Positions 44,791-53,166 of a stretch of DNA of 64,000 nt are shown one piece after another. This stretch comes from Agromyces laixinhei. Its GTDB lineage: Bacteria; Actinomycetota; Actinomycetes; Actinomycetales; Microbacteriaceae. The DNA lies in assembly GCF_006337065.1 (NCBI RefSeq), contig NZ_CP040872.1, positions 558,001 through 622,000 of the forward strand, given 5' to 3'. Both the position numbers and the translations under genes were made by a program. The number at the start of each line of letters is the position of its first letter. Position 1 is the stretch's first letter. The notes under the pieces are model-generated. The model did not search any database, was not told the origin of the DNA, and saw only the letters and a list, made by a program, of their open reading frames with translations.

Positions 44791-45567
44791 GTGAAGTTCA
44801 GCATCGAAGGTGTCGATGGCCTGCCAGAGATCGCGCAGGGCGCCGACCTCGCCGCGCTCATCAGCGGTGCCGTCGAACTCGACGACGGCGACATCCTCGT
44901 CGTCACCTCGAAGATCGTCTCGAAGGCCGAGGGCCGCGTCGTTCAGGCGGCCGATCGGGAGCAGGCGATCACCGACGAGACGGTGCGCCTCGTGGCGAGC
45001 CGTGAGTTCGATGGCGGCGTGACCCGCATCGTCGAGAACCGGCAGGGCATCATCGGTGCCGCGGCCGGCGTCGACGCGTCGAACGCGCCCGACGGCACGG
45101 TGCTGCTGCTTCCGGTCGACCCGGATGCCTCGGCGCGGGCGCTGGCCACCGGCATCCGTGCGCTGACGGGCGCCAACGTCGGCGTCATCCTCTCCGACAC
45201 GCTCGGCCGCCCGTGGCGCGAGGGCCAGACCGACCTGGCGATCGGTGCGGCGGGGGTGCACGTCTTCGACGATCTGCGCGGGGGCACGGATGCCTCGGGC
45301 AAGCCGCTCTCGGTCACGATGCCGTGCGTGGCCGACGAGATCGCGGGCGCTGCCGAACTCGTCAAGGGCAAGTCGGCGGGCGTGCCCGTCGCCGTCGTGC
45401 GCGGACTCGACCGCCTCGTCGGCGACCTCGATCTGCCCGGCGCCCGTTCCATCCAGCGGCCGGCGGAACGCGACCTGTTCCGGGTGGGCGCCGACGAGGC
45501 GTACAACGAGGGATACCGCGACGGGTTCGACGAGTCGCAGTCCGAAGGGCCGTTGGTCGCCGGCTGA
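44791..45567 (+). CDS. cofE: Coenzyme F420-0:L-glutamate ligase
   Basis: CofE adds glutamates to F420-0 (or dehydro-F420-0) with GTP. The 258-residue protein shows [68 protein letters not shown] and [15 protein letters not shown], all conserved in CofE/FbiB. Mycobacterial FbiB is about 450 residues, with a C-terminal FMN domain that reduces dehydro-F420; that domain is absent here, so any such reductase must be encoded elsewhere. GTG 44791, 6 bases after GGGGG, is favoured over the TTG at 44785. It begins a run of F420 genes ending at 48365. Confidence 0.94.
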   Translation: MKFSIEGVDGLPEIAQGADLAALISGAVELDDGDILVVTSKIVSKAEGRVVQAADREQAITDETVRLVASREFDGGVTRIVENRQGIIGAAAGVDASNAPDGTVLLLPVDPDASARALATGIRALTGANVGVILSDTLGRPWREGQTDLAIGAAGVHVFDDLRGGTDASGKPLSVTMPCVADEIAGAAELVKGKSAGVPVAVVRGLDRLVGDLDLPGARSIQRPAERDLFRVGADEAYNEGYRDGFDESQSEGPLVAG

Positions 45568-45611
45568 GAAGACGTCGTGCGCCGATCATCCGTCAGGATG
45601 GAGGTGTGTCA

Positions 45612-46601
45612 GTGCACATCGGTTACGCAGCGATGCTCGAGCAGTTCCCGCCGACCGAGGCGGTGGCGCTCGCAGCGCTCGCGGAGCAGCACGGCTTCAC
45701 GGGCGTCATGGCGTCCGACCACTTCCAGCCGTGGGTGCCCAGGCAGGGTCAGTCGTCGTTCGTCTGGAACGTGCTCGCCGCACTCGGCGAGCGCACGGTC
45801 GGCGATCTCGGGCCCGTCACGACGCCGACCTTCCGCACGCACCCCGCCGTCGTTGCGCAGGCGAGCGCGACGCTCGCCGCCATGTACCCGGGTCGGCACT
45901 GGCTCGGCATCGGCTCGGGCGAGGCGCTGAATGAACACGTCGTCGGCCAGTACTGGCCAGAGGCCCCGGAGCGCATCAACCGCATGTTCGAGGCCGTCGA
46001 CCTCATCAGAAAGCTGTTCTCGGGCTCGCTCGCCGGCCGTGATGTGCGTCATGCCGGCCCGAACTTCAGGCTCGAGTCGACTCGACTGTGGACCATGCCC
46101 GACACCGCCCCCGAGATCCTCATCGCGACCGCCGGGCCGGTCACCGCACGACGGGCCGGCACGCACGGCGACGGCCTCATCACGACGAGCGCCCCGATCG
46201 ACCGCGTCGCCCCGCTTCTCGCACGGTTCGCCGCGGGAGCGAAGGAGTCCGGGCGCGACGCCTCGACGCTGTCGAAGGTGCTGCAGCTCCACCTCTCGTG
46301 GGCGCCCACCGACGAGGCCGCGATGCGGGGCGCGCTCGAAGAGTGGCCGATCGGGGGTCTGCGCTTCGGTCGCAGCGACATCCGCTCGCCGTTCGAGTTC
46401 GAGCAGATCGCGCGCACCGTGCGCCCCGAGGACTTCGAGGGCCGCATGCTCGTCTCGGCCGATCCAGACGTGCATCGCGCGCACATCCAGCGCTACCTCG
46501 ACCTCGGGTTCGACCGCATCTACCTGCACAACGTCGGACGCAACCAGGCCGAGTGGATCGAGGTCTTCGGACGCGACGTGCTGCCGGGGCTGCACCGATG
46601 A
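45612..46601 (+). CDS. F420-dependent LLM-class oxidoreductase (G6PDH-like subfamily)
   Basis: A 329-residue luciferase-like TIM-barrel enzyme that should use F420. It parallels F420-dependent glucose-6-phosphate dehydrogenase: AEQHGFTGVMASDHFQPWVPRQG, PVTTPTFRTHPAVVAQASATL and WLGIGSGEALNEHV. It then departs from it (EIL-IATAGPVTARRAGTHGDGLITT in place of [23 protein letters not shown]). The phosphate-binding residues of true Fgd are not all kept, so the substrate is probably different. GTG 45612 has GGAGGT 6 bases upstream and is preferred over GTG 45606. It lies between cofE and cofC. Confidence 0.88.
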   Translation: MHIGYAAMLEQFPPTEAVALAALAEQHGFTGVMASDHFQPWVPRQGQSSFVWNVLAALGERTVGDLGPVTTPTFRTHPAVVAQASATLAAMYPGRHWLGIGSGEALNEHVVGQYWPEAPERINRMFEAVDLIRKLFSGSLAGRDVRHAGPNFRLESTRLWTMPDTAPEILIATAGPVTARRAGTHGDGLITTSAPIDRVAPLLARFAAGAKESGRDASTLSKVLQLHLSWAPTDEAAMRGALEEWPIGGLRFGRSDIRSPFEFEQIARTVRPEDFEGRMLVSADPDVHRAHIQRYLDLGFDRIYLHNVGRNQAEWIEVFGRDVLPGLHR

Positions 46602-46614
46602 CCCGGGTGCGCCC

Positions 46615-47352
46615 GTGAGCGGCTGGGTCCTGGTGATCCCGGTGAAGGCGCTCGATCTCGCCAAGAGCCGGCTCGGCGGCGTCGGCCCGCGCGGTCGGGC
46701 TGCGCTCGCGCAGGCGTTCGCCCTCGACACGATCGACGCTGCGACCTCGTGCCGGGCCGTCGACCGCGTCGTGGTCGTCGGCGATGCATCCGAGCTGGGC
46801 CGGGTGCTGCCCGCGACTGGGGTCGAGATCGTCGACGAAGGAACGCGCGCGGGGCTCACGGCCGCCATCCGCCGCGGCATCGACCATGCTCGTGCCGACG
46901 AGCAGTTGCCGGTGGCGGTGCTGCTCGGCGACCTGCCCGCCCTCACCCCGATGGAACTCGCGGCGGGGCTCGACGCCGCCGCGCGGCATCCGCTCGCCTT
47001 CGTGCCCGACGCCGACGGCACCGGCACGACGCTCGCGACTGCGGCGGCCGGGACGCCGTTCGCACCCGCATTCGGCGACGCGTCTGCCGGTCGGCACGCC
47101 GACGCCGGGTTCACCGACCTGACCCGCGCCGAACCCGGCGTGATCGGGGCAGGACTCCGCCGCGACGTCGACACGATCGAGGCCCTCGAGGCCGCACTCG
47201 TCGAGGGCGTCGGCGTGCACACCGCAGCGGTCGTCGCCGCGCTCGCCGACGGGTCACTGCGCCGCGACCACCGGCATGCCCCGTGGAACGGCCAGAACAG
47301 CCAGAACAGCCAGAACAGCCAGAACAGCAGGAACGGAAAGGGAACATCGTGA
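46615..47352 (+). CDS. cofC: 2-phospho-L-lactate (or PEP) guanylyltransferase
   Basis: CofC (FbiD) activates phospholactate or phosphoenolpyruvate with GTP for transfer to Fo by CofD. The 245-residue protein has [16 protein letters not shown] (nucleotide loop), [43 protein letters not shown] and [13 protein letters not shown], typical of the family. The last ~20 residues are a QNS repeat tail encoded by a 9-bp tandem repeat and are not part of the fold. GTG 46615 is 13 bases after the upstream stop. The stop overlaps the fgd GTG by 4 bases. Confidence 0.93.
   Translation: MSGWVLVIPVKALDLAKSRLGGVGPRGRAALAQAFALDTIDAATSCRAVDRVVVVGDASELGRVLPATGVEIVDEGTRAGLTAAIRRGIDHARADEQLPVAVLLGDLPALTPMELAAGLDAAARHPLAFVPDADGTGTTLATAAAGTPFAPAFGDASAGRHADAGFTDLTRAEPGVIGAGLRRDVDTIEALEAALVEGVGVHTAAVVAALADGSLRRDHRHAPWNGQNSQNSQNSQNSRNGKGTS
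47291..47335 (+). repeat. 9-bp tandem repeat at end of cofC, just upstream of fgd
   Basis: Four perfect GCCAGAACA units and one degenerate unit encode Gln-Asn-Ser repeats in CofC and lie within 60 bases of the fgd start, so they also form fgd's translation-initiation region. Confidence 0.9.
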
Positions 47353-48365
47353 CGCTCACTCTCGGATACAAGGCCTCGGCGGAGCAGTTCGCACCTCGCG
47401 AGCTCGTCGAGATCGCGGTCGCCGCCGAACAGCACGGCTTCGAGTCGGTCGCCGTGAGCGACCACTTCCAGCCCTGGCGGCACGACGGCGGGCACGCGCC
47501 GTTCTCGCTCGCGTGGATGGCCGCGGTGGGCGAGCGCACCTCGAAGATCAGGATCGGCACGAGCGTCATGACCCCGACGTTCCGCTACAACCCCGCGGTG
47601 ATCGCGCAGGCCTTCGCGACGCTCGGCTGCCTCTCGCCGGGCCGCATCATGCTCGGCGTCGGCACCGGCGAGGCGCTCAACGAGATCGCCACGGGATTCC
47701 GCGGCGCCGGCGAACAGGACTGGCCCGAGTTCAAGGAGCGCTTCGCGCGGTTGCGGGAGTCCATCCGCCTGATGCGCAAGCTGTGGAGCGAGGATCGCGT
47801 GAACTTCGAGGGCGAGTACTACTCGACCCACGACGCATCGATCTACGACCGGCCCGACGGCGGCGTGCCGGTCTACGTCGCCGCGGGCGGCCCGGTCGTG
47901 GCGAAGTACGCCGGACGTGCGGGCGACGGCTTCATCTGCACCTCGGGAAAGGGCATGGAACTCTACACCGAGAAGCTCATCCCGGCCGTGAAGGAGGGAG
48001 CCGCCGCCGCCGGGCGCGACTTCGACGAGATCGACCGCATGATCGAGATCAAGATCTCGTACGAAGAGACCGAGGATGCCGCGCTCGAGAACACGCGCTT
48101 CTGGTCGCCGCTCTCACTCTCACCCGAGCAGAAGCACTCCATCACCGACCCTATCGAGATGGAGCGCGCCGCAGACGCGCTGCCGATCGAGCAGATCGCC
48201 AAGCGCTGGATCGTCGGCACCGACCCCGACCAGGTCGTCGACGAGATCAAGCAGTACGTCGACGCCGGGCTCAACCACCTCGTCTTCCACGCGCCCGGTC
48301 ACGATCAGCGCCGGTTCATGGAGCTCTTCGAACGCGACCTCGCGCCGCGGCTGCGCGCGCTCTGA
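47349..48365 (+). CDS. fgd: F420-dependent glucose-6-phosphate dehydrogenase
   Basis: Fgd oxidises glucose 6-phosphate to 6-phosphogluconolactone and reduces F420, supplying F420H2. The 338-residue protein is close to mycobacterial Fgd1 throughout: [104 protein letters not shown] and [14 protein letters not shown]. The active-site His in SDHF and Glu in GTGEALN are present. GTG 47349 overlaps the cofC stop, so it is made with the F420-synthesis enzymes. Confidence 0.97.
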   Translation: MTLTLGYKASAEQFAPRELVEIAVAAEQHGFESVAVSDHFQPWRHDGGHAPFSLAWMAAVGERTSKIRIGTSVMTPTFRYNPAVIAQAFATLGCLSPGRIMLGVGTGEALNEIATGFRGAGEQDWPEFKERFARLRESIRLMRKLWSEDRVNFEGEYYSTHDASIYDRPDGGVPVYVAAGGPVVAKYAGRAGDGFICTSGKGMELYTEKLIPAVKEGAAAAGRDFDEIDRMIEIKISYEETEDAALENTRFWSPLSLSPEQKHSITDPIEMERAADALPIEQIAKRWIVGTDPDQVVDEIKQYVDAGLNHLVFHAPGHDQRRFMELFERDLAPRLRAL

Positions 48366-48424
48366 GACCCGGTCTCGATCCTGAGTGTTCTCCACGGATC
48401 GACCCGGGATGCCGCGGTCCGGCG

Positions 48425-48430
48425 TAGCCT
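48425..48430 (+). promoter_or_regulatory. -10 element (TAGCCT) for leaderless LolA-like gene
   Basis: TAGCCT ends 6 bases before ATG 48437. Confidence 0.5.
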
Positions 48431-48436
48431 GAACAC

Positions 48437-49687
48437 ATGCGCGCCCAGAGTTCCGGGGCATCCCGCAGGTTCAGCCGCTGGATTCCCGCCATCGCAGCGC
48501 CGATCGCGATCGGCCTTGCCGTCGTGCTGGTGCCGATGCAGGCGAACGCCGCGGTCGACCTCCCCGACCTCACGCCCCGGCAACTGCTCGAACTCGCTGC
48601 ATCGAGCGAGGTCGACGCCCTGTCGGGAACGATCGAGCAGAGCTCCGAGCTCGGGCTGCCCGACCTCTCCGCGCTGACCGGCGGTGGATTCGACGGCGGC
48701 TCGCCGGGCGACGACGGCGACGCGGCATCCGCCACCGACCTCGACGACCTCATCTCGCTCGCGACGGGCACGCACACGGCTCGCGTCTACCTCGACGGCA
48801 CGAATGCACGACTGCAGGTGCTCGATTCGCTCGCGGAACGCGACGTCTACCTCTCGAGCGACGACGCGTGGATCTACGACTCCAGTGAGCAGGCGGCGAC
48901 GCACGTCACGGTCGACCGAGCCGGTCTCGACGCGCTGAAGGCCGAGGCCGAGGCGCGCGCCGGCGATGCGCGCGCACGACTCGAGGCCGAGCTCGCCGCC
49001 CCGCTCCCGACCCCTGGCGAGGTGCTCGACCGGGCGCTCGAGAAGCTCGACGAGTCCACCGAGATCTCCGTCGGCACCGATGCACGCGTCGCCGGGCGAG
49101 AGGTGTACGAACTCGTGCTCGAGCCGCGCGACGCCGAGACCCTCGTCGGCGAGATCACGGTCGCGATCGACGGCGAGACGGGCGTCGCGCTCGCCGCGTC
49201 TCTCACTGGCCGCGAGGCCGCAGAACCGGCCTTCAGCGTCGAGTTCACCGAGGTGTCGTTCGAGACACCGGATGCCTCGGTGTTCGCCTTCACCCCGCCC
49301 GAGGGCGCATCGGTGACCGAGCACGAGGTGCCGATCCCGACCGTCGCCGAGCTCGATCAGTGGAAGGCGGAGGCCGAAGCCGGTGCCGAGGCCGGTGCCG
49401 CAGCCGGTGTCGCAGACGGCGAGCGGATGCCGCAGCCGATCGTGCACGGCGAGGGCTGGGGCACCGTGGTCGAGCTGCCGGCCGGTGATCTCGGGGCGAC
49501 GGGCGGCGAGGGTGCCTTCCCGCAGGCTCCGGATGTCGCCGCGATGCTCGAGACGCTCACGCAACCCGTCGACGGCGGACGCGTGCTGCAGACGTCGCTC
49601 GTCACCGTGCTGCTGACCGACGACGGGCGCGTGTTCGCCGGTGCAGTGACGGCCGAGCGTCTGCTCGACGCCGCGAACGGGCGCTGA
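48437..49687 (+). CDS. Secreted LolA/RseB-fold protein
   Basis: A 416-residue exported protein with a signal peptide or anchor at ~15-38 (ending MQANA-AV). The rest resembles the LolA/RseB half-barrel lipid-binding fold: LTPRQLLELAASSEVDALSGTIEQSSELGL, TARVYLDGTNARLQVLDSLAERDVYLSSDDAWIYD, YELVLEPRD, VAIDGETGVALAASL and FEVSFETPDASVFAFTPP. In actinobacteria such proteins often precede an ABC exporter, as here, and may sense or carry lipids. Residues ~305-325 are a Glu/Ala repeat (EAGAEAGAAAG). It is followed 10 bases later by the ABC ATPase gene. Confidence 0.82.
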   Translation: MRAQSSGASRRFSRWIPAIAAPIAIGLAVVLVPMQANAAVDLPDLTPRQLLELAASSEVDALSGTIEQSSELGLPDLSALTGGGFDGGSPGDDGDAASATDLDDLISLATGTHTARVYLDGTNARLQVLDSLAERDVYLSSDDAWIYDSSEQAATHVTVDRAGLDALKAEAEARAGDARARLEAELAAPLPTPGEVLDRALEKLDESTEISVGTDARVAGREVYELVLEPRDAETLVGEITVAIDGETGVALAASLTGREAAEPAFSVEFTEVSFETPDASVFAFTPPEGASVTEHEVPIPTVAELDQWKAEAEAGAEAGAAAGVADGERMPQPIVHGEGWGTVVELPAGDLGATGGEGAFPQAPDVAAMLETLTQPVDGGRVLQTSLVTVLLTDDGRVFAGAVTAERLLDAANGR

Positions 49688-49697
49688 GGCGCCGCGC

Positions 49698-50633
49698 GTG
49701 CCCGAACTCGCGATCGAGACGCACGGCCTCAGCAAGCGTTTCCGTTCGCAACTCGCCGTCGACGGGCTCGACCTCGCGGTGCCGCAGGGGGCCGTGTTCG
49801 GATTCCTCGGACCGAACGGCTCGGGCAAGACCACCACGATCCGGATGCTCCTGGGCCTCGTCGCCGCCACCGCGGGCGAGGCGCGCGTGCTGGGCGCCGA
49901 GATGCCGAGACGCCTCGACGCGGTGCTTCCGCGGGTGGGTGCGCTCGTCGAGGGGCCGGCCTTCTCGCCGTACCTCTCGGGCGAGGCGAATCTGCGCCGT
50001 TTCGACGCCGCCGACCGGCGGGCGCCTCGGACGACGCGCGCTGCCCGCGTCGCCGAGGCGCTCGATCGCGTCGGCCTCTCGCACGCGGCTCGCAAGAAGG
50101 TGCACGCCTACTCGCTCGGCATGAAGCAACGCCTCGGCATCGCGAACGCGTTGCTCATGCCCCGTGAGTTGCTCGTGCTCGATGAGCCGACGAACGGCCT
50201 CGACCCGCAGGGCACGCGCGAAGTGCGTGCGCTCATCCGCTCGCTTGCCGGCGACGGCACGACCGTGTTCGTCTCGAGCCACCTGCTTGCCGAGGTCGAG
50301 CAGGTCTGCTCCCACGTCGGCGTGATGCGGGCCGGGCGACTCGTGACGCAGGGCACCCTCGACGAGTTCCGGGGCGACGGCGACGCCCGCGTTCTGGTGC
50401 GCACACCCGATGCCGAGGCGGCTCGCGCAGTGCTCGTCGGATTGGGGCTCACGCCCGATGCATCCGGCCCGCCCGATGTCGTCGCCGCCGGGCTCGGCTC
50501 GGCCGCGCCCGAATCCCTCGTGGCCGCCCTCGTGGCCGCCGGCGTACGGGTGCGCGGCTTCGAGACGGTGCACGCGAATCTCGAGCAGCGATTCGTCGAG
50601 CTCACCGGAGAGGGGTTCGACGTTGTCGAGTGA
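49698..50633 (+). CDS. ABC transporter ATP-binding protein
   Basis: A 311-residue exporter-type ATPase with Walker A (GPNGSGKTTTIRMLLGL), signature YSLGMKQRLGIANALL, Walker B (LLVLDEPTNGLD) and switch His (SSHLLAEVEQV). The ~90-residue C-terminal extension (DGDARVLVRTPDAEAARAVL) is the DUF4162-like domain found in ABC-2 drug or lipid exporters. It is transcribed with the LolA-like gene upstream and the permease downstream, whose TTG start it overlaps by 11 bases. Start GTG 49698. Confidence 0.92.
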   Translation: MPELAIETHGLSKRFRSQLAVDGLDLAVPQGAVFGFLGPNGSGKTTTIRMLLGLVAATAGEARVLGAEMPRRLDAVLPRVGALVEGPAFSPYLSGEANLRRFDAADRRAPRTTRAARVAEALDRVGLSHAARKKVHAYSLGMKQRLGIANALLMPRELLVLDEPTNGLDPQGTREVRALIRSLAGDGTTVFVSSHLLAEVEQVCSHVGVMRAGRLVTQGTLDEFRGDGDARVLVRTPDAEAARAVLVGLGLTPDASGPPDVVAAGLGSAAPESLVAALVAAGVRVRGFETVHANLEQRFVELTGEGFDVVE

Positions 50634-51507
50634 GAGCGAGGCGGCCGTCGCCGCCGGTAACGGCGAAGTCGCCGTGCCGCGACCCGTCCGGGCCGCCACG
50701 CTCTCCCTCCTCGGCTCCGAACTGCTCACCCTGTTCCGCCGCCGACGCACCTGGGCGCTGCTCGGAGCACTCGCGCTCATCCCGATCCTCATCGGTGTCG
50801 CGATCCGCGTCGCCGGCGACTCGCCGAGCGGGCGCGGCCCGGCGTTCCTCGACCAGATCACGAACAACGGGCTCTTCGTCGGCGTCACGGCGATGCTCGT
50901 CGCGACACCGCTCTTCCTGCCGCTCACGATCGGCGTCGTCGCCGGCGACACCATCGCCGGCGAGGCGAGCCACGGCACCCTGCGATATCTGCTCATCGCG
51001 CCGGCCGGGCGCATCCGCCTGCTCGTCGTGAAGTACCTCACCGCGGCGGCGTTCTGCGCGGCAGGGGCGCTGACCGTCGTCGTGGCCGGCACGGTCGTCG
51101 GCTGGGCACTGTTCCCGATCGGCCCGGTGACGCTGCTCTCGGGCACGTCCGTGAGCGTCGGCGAGGCCCTCCTGCGCTTCCTCGCGATCGCCGTCTACGT
51201 GACGGTGTCGCTCCTCGGCATGTCGGCGATCGGGCTCTTCCTGTCGACCCTCACGACGGTGCCGGTCGGCGCGATGGCGGCGACGGCGATCCTGGCGGTC
51301 GTGTCGCAGATACTGGATGCGCTGCCGCAACTCGAGGCGCTGCATCCGTGGCTCTTCACGCACTACTGGCTCGGCTTCGGCGACCTGCTGCGCGACCCCA
51401 TCGTCTGGAGTTCGTTCGCCGACAACGCACTACTGCAGGCGGGCTACCTCGTCGTGTTCGGTTCGCTGGCCGTCGGCCGCTTCCTCACGAAGGACGTGCT
51501 GTCGTGA
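50623..51507 (+). CDS. ABC-2 type transporter permease
   Basis: A 294-residue permease with six membrane segments. It shows LLGSELLTLFRRRRTWALLGAL, GVVAGDTIAGEASHGTLRYLLIAPAGRIRLLVVKYL (the ABC-2 core) and FLSTLTTVPVGAMAATAILAV. The TTG at 50623 is chosen because GGAGAGGGG lies about 7 bases upstream and no better start follows for many codons. It completes an exporter with the ATPase at 49698; the cargo is unknown, and the LolA-like protein may hand over or sense it. Confidence 0.88.
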   Translation: MSSESEAAVAAGNGEVAVPRPVRAATLSLLGSELLTLFRRRRTWALLGALALIPILIGVAIRVAGDSPSGRGPAFLDQITNNGLFVGVTAMLVATPLFLPLTIGVVAGDTIAGEASHGTLRYLLIAPAGRIRLLVVKYLTAAAFCAAGALTVVVAGTVVGWALFPIGPVTLLSGTSVSVGEALLRFLAIAVYVTVSLLGMSAIGLFLSTLTTVPVGAMAATAILAVVSQILDALPQLEALHPWLFTHYWLGFGDLLRDPIVWSSFADNALLQAGYLVVFGSLAVGRFLTKDVLS

Positions 51508-51544
51508 TGGCGCTGGCGCGGCGTTGCCCGCCCCGACGTCGTGG

Positions 51545-52123
51545 TCAGCGCAGCCCGGGCCGGTTCACGCTCGGCGGCAACGCGCAGTAGTCGTAGAAGA
51601 ATCGGCTCGGGGAGGCCGCGTCGGTGGCGTCGACGATGACGGATGCCCCGGAGTGCGGCAACTCGTCGCCCGCGAGCAGCCACAGCGAGAAGTGCCAGAT
51701 GCCGCGCACACCGTCGTCGAGCAGATGCCGGCCGTCGACGACGAGCACCGAGTCGGCGGTGGCCCCGGCCATGGCGCCCGAGCGGAACGGTTCGATGGTG
51801 TCGGCGCGCAGGGCGGCCTCGTCGGCCTCCCCGACCGAGGCGCGCACGACCGACTGCCCGTGCGCGGCGAGCACGTCGGCCAGGCCGTCGGCGAATCGAG
51901 CGGAATCGACGGCGGCGCGAGCGTCAGCGCCCGCATCGGCGCGAGCTTCAACGCCCGGCTCGGCGGGTGCTTCAACGCCCGGCTCGGCGCGAGCGTCAAC
52001 GCCCGGCTCGGTGCCTGCCTCGACGGCGATGAGCCGGCGCCCGTGCGACGCGTTGTGCAGGAACTCCTCGGCGATGCCCTCGAGGAACTCGCTTCTCGTG
52101 GTGGGGGGAGCTTTCGGAGTCAC
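51545..52123 (-). CDS. Uridine-kinase-like protein with no P-loop and a Glu/Ala repeat
   Basis: A 192-residue protein resembling the uridine kinase-like family of Microbacteriaceae in its start (TTRSEFLEGIAEEFLHN ... GRRLIAVE) and its later part (SVLVVDGRHLLDDGVRGIWHFSLWLL, ADTIEPFRSG). Where the ATP-binding loop should follow LIAVE, there are instead four copies of an 8-residue unit (EPGVEARA type, residues 39-70). No GxxGxGK[ST] motif is present, so kinase activity is doubtful. GTG 52123 has TACGCT 6 bases upstream. It converges on the ABC permease gene. Confidence 0.65.
   Translation of the reverse strand: MTPKAPPTTRSEFLEGIAEEFLHNASHGRRLIAVEAGTEPGVDARAEPGVEAPAEPGVEARADAGADARAAVDSARFADGLADVLAAHGQSVVRASVGEADEAALRADTIEPFRSGAMAGATADSVLVVDGRHLLDDGVRGIWHFSLWLLAGDELPHSGASVIVDATDAASPSRFFYDYCALPPSVNRPGLR
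51914..52009 (-). repeat. 24-bp tandem repeat (x4) inside kinase-like gene
   Basis: Four 24-bp units encode EPGVDARA, EPGVEAPA, EPGVEARA and DAGADARA. Confidence 0.9.
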
Positions 52124-52129
52124 CCCTTC

Positions 52130-52135
52130 AGCGTA
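52130..52135 (-). promoter_or_regulatory. -10 element (TACGCT) for leaderless kinase-like gene
   Basis: Minus-strand TACGCT, 6 bases before GTG 52123; same hexamer as upstream of the DUF6328 gene. Confidence 0.45.
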
Positions 52136-52182
52136 CGCTCGCGCATCCGTAGCGCGCGCGTGCGTACGCGGTCAACAAGTAG

Positions 52183-52214
52183 ACGTTTGTACAAACGTGC
52201 ATTTGTGCTAGCGT
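52183..52214 (+). promoter_or_regulatory. Operator (16-bp perfect palindrome) and -10 of the ArsR gene
   Basis: ACGTTTGTACAAACGT (52183-52198) is a perfect palindrome. It covers the expected -35 position for the -10 TAGCGT at 52209-52214, so binding there should block transcription of the ArsR-SRPBCC operon. The GGGGAGG ribosome site follows at 52222. Confidence 0.65.
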
Positions 52215-52233
52215 GGCTGTCGGGGAGGTGCCG

Positions 52234-52572
52234 ATGATGAGTGAGCCGCAGCTCGCGCTCGACCGGGCGTTCCACGCGCTGTCAGACCCGAACCGCCGCA
52301 CCATATTGGCGATCGTCCGCAACGGGCATCGCGCGGTGGGCGAGATCGCCGAGGCCCTCGGCGGGTCGCAGCAGATCGTCTCCCACCACCTCAAGGTGCT
52401 TCGCGAGGCCGGCCTCGTCACCGACTCGCGATCGGGCACTCGCCGTCTCTACGCCGTGCGCGTCGAAGGACTCGCCGTCGGCAAGGCCTTCTTCGACGAC
52501 TTCTGGCCCGAGCGCCTCAGCGCCTTGAAGCGTGCGGTTGAGGAGTCGGCGACGAGGAGCGCCGATGACTGA
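52234..52572 (+). CDS. ArsR family transcriptional regulator
   Basis: A 112-residue winged-helix regulator: RAFHALSDPNRRTILAIVRNGHRAVGEIAEAL, recognition helix SQQIVSHHLKVLREAGLV and wing SRSGTRRLYAV, ending in a helix (FFDDFWPERLSALKRAVEES). It has no metal-binding cysteines. This subgroup is usually paired with an SRPBCC (AHSA1-like) protein, as here with an 8-base overlap. ATG 52234 follows GGGGAGG. Autorepression through the upstream palindrome is likely. Confidence 0.93.
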   Translation: MMSEPQLALDRAFHALSDPNRRTILAIVRNGHRAVGEIAEALGGSQQIVSHHLKVLREAGLVTDSRSGTRRLYAVRVEGLAVGKAFFDDFWPERLSALKRAVEESATRSADD

Positions 52573-52993
52573 GTACCGAACGTCGATCGACATCGACGCG
52601 ACACCCGAGGCCGTCTTCCGGTTCCTGGTGACGGAGAACGGAATGACCTCCTGGATGGGTCAGTGGGCGTCGCTCGACCCGGTGCCCGGCGGGGAGTTCG
52701 CGGTGGACATCGCCGGATACCCCGTGCGCGGCTCGTACCTCGAGGTCGACCCGCCCCGGCGCATGACGGTCTCCTGGGGGTTCGCCGGCAATGAGAGCCT
52801 GCCGCCCGGCGCATCGACGGTGTCGTTCGAATTGACCCCGATCGGTGCCGGAACCCGGGTCGAGGTCGTGCACACCGACCTGCCCGATACCGAGGTCGCC
52901 GGTCACGGCGGCGGATGGACCCACTTCCTCCCTCGCCTCGCACGAACCGCCGCAGGCGAGCAACTGCCGCCCGACACCTGGCAGCCGCGCTGA
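52565..52993 (+). CDS. SRPBCC (AHSA1/START-like) domain protein
   Basis: A 142-residue ligand-cavity protein: YRTSIDIDATPEAVFRFLVTENGMTSWMGQWASLDPVPGGEFAVDI, RMTVSWGFAGNESLPPGASTVSFELTPIG and VEVVHTDLPD ... GWTHFLPRLA, the standard AHSA1 sequence of events. Such proteins bind a hydrophobic ligand or take part in stress responses. It overlaps the ArsR gene by 8 bases and shares its promoter. Confidence 0.92.
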   Translation: MTEYRTSIDIDATPEAVFRFLVTENGMTSWMGQWASLDPVPGGEFAVDIAGYPVRGSYLEVDPPRRMTVSWGFAGNESLPPGASTVSFELTPIGAGTRVEVVHTDLPDTEVAGHGGGWTHFLPRLARTAAGEQLPPDTWQPR

Positions 52994-53010
52994 CCGCCGG
53001 CACCGGCGGC

Positions 53011-53150
53011 CCGAATCGACCAACCCCGAATCGATCAACCCCGAATCGATCAACTCAGACCCCGACCAACCCCGACCCGATCAACCCCGACCCCGACCAA
53101 CCCCGACCAACCCCGACCCCGACCAACCCCGACCCCGACCAACCCCGACC
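53011..53150 (+). repeat. C/A-rich tandem repeat in the leader of the NTF2-like gene
   Basis: The gap between the SRPBCC and NTF2-like genes is built from CCCCGAATCGATCAA- and CCCCGACCAA-type units (10-16 bp). The last 80 bases (53082-53161) contain no T. The repeats end just before the GAAGGAG ribosome site. Confidence 0.85.
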
Positions 53151-53166
53151 ACACGAAGGAGTCGCC

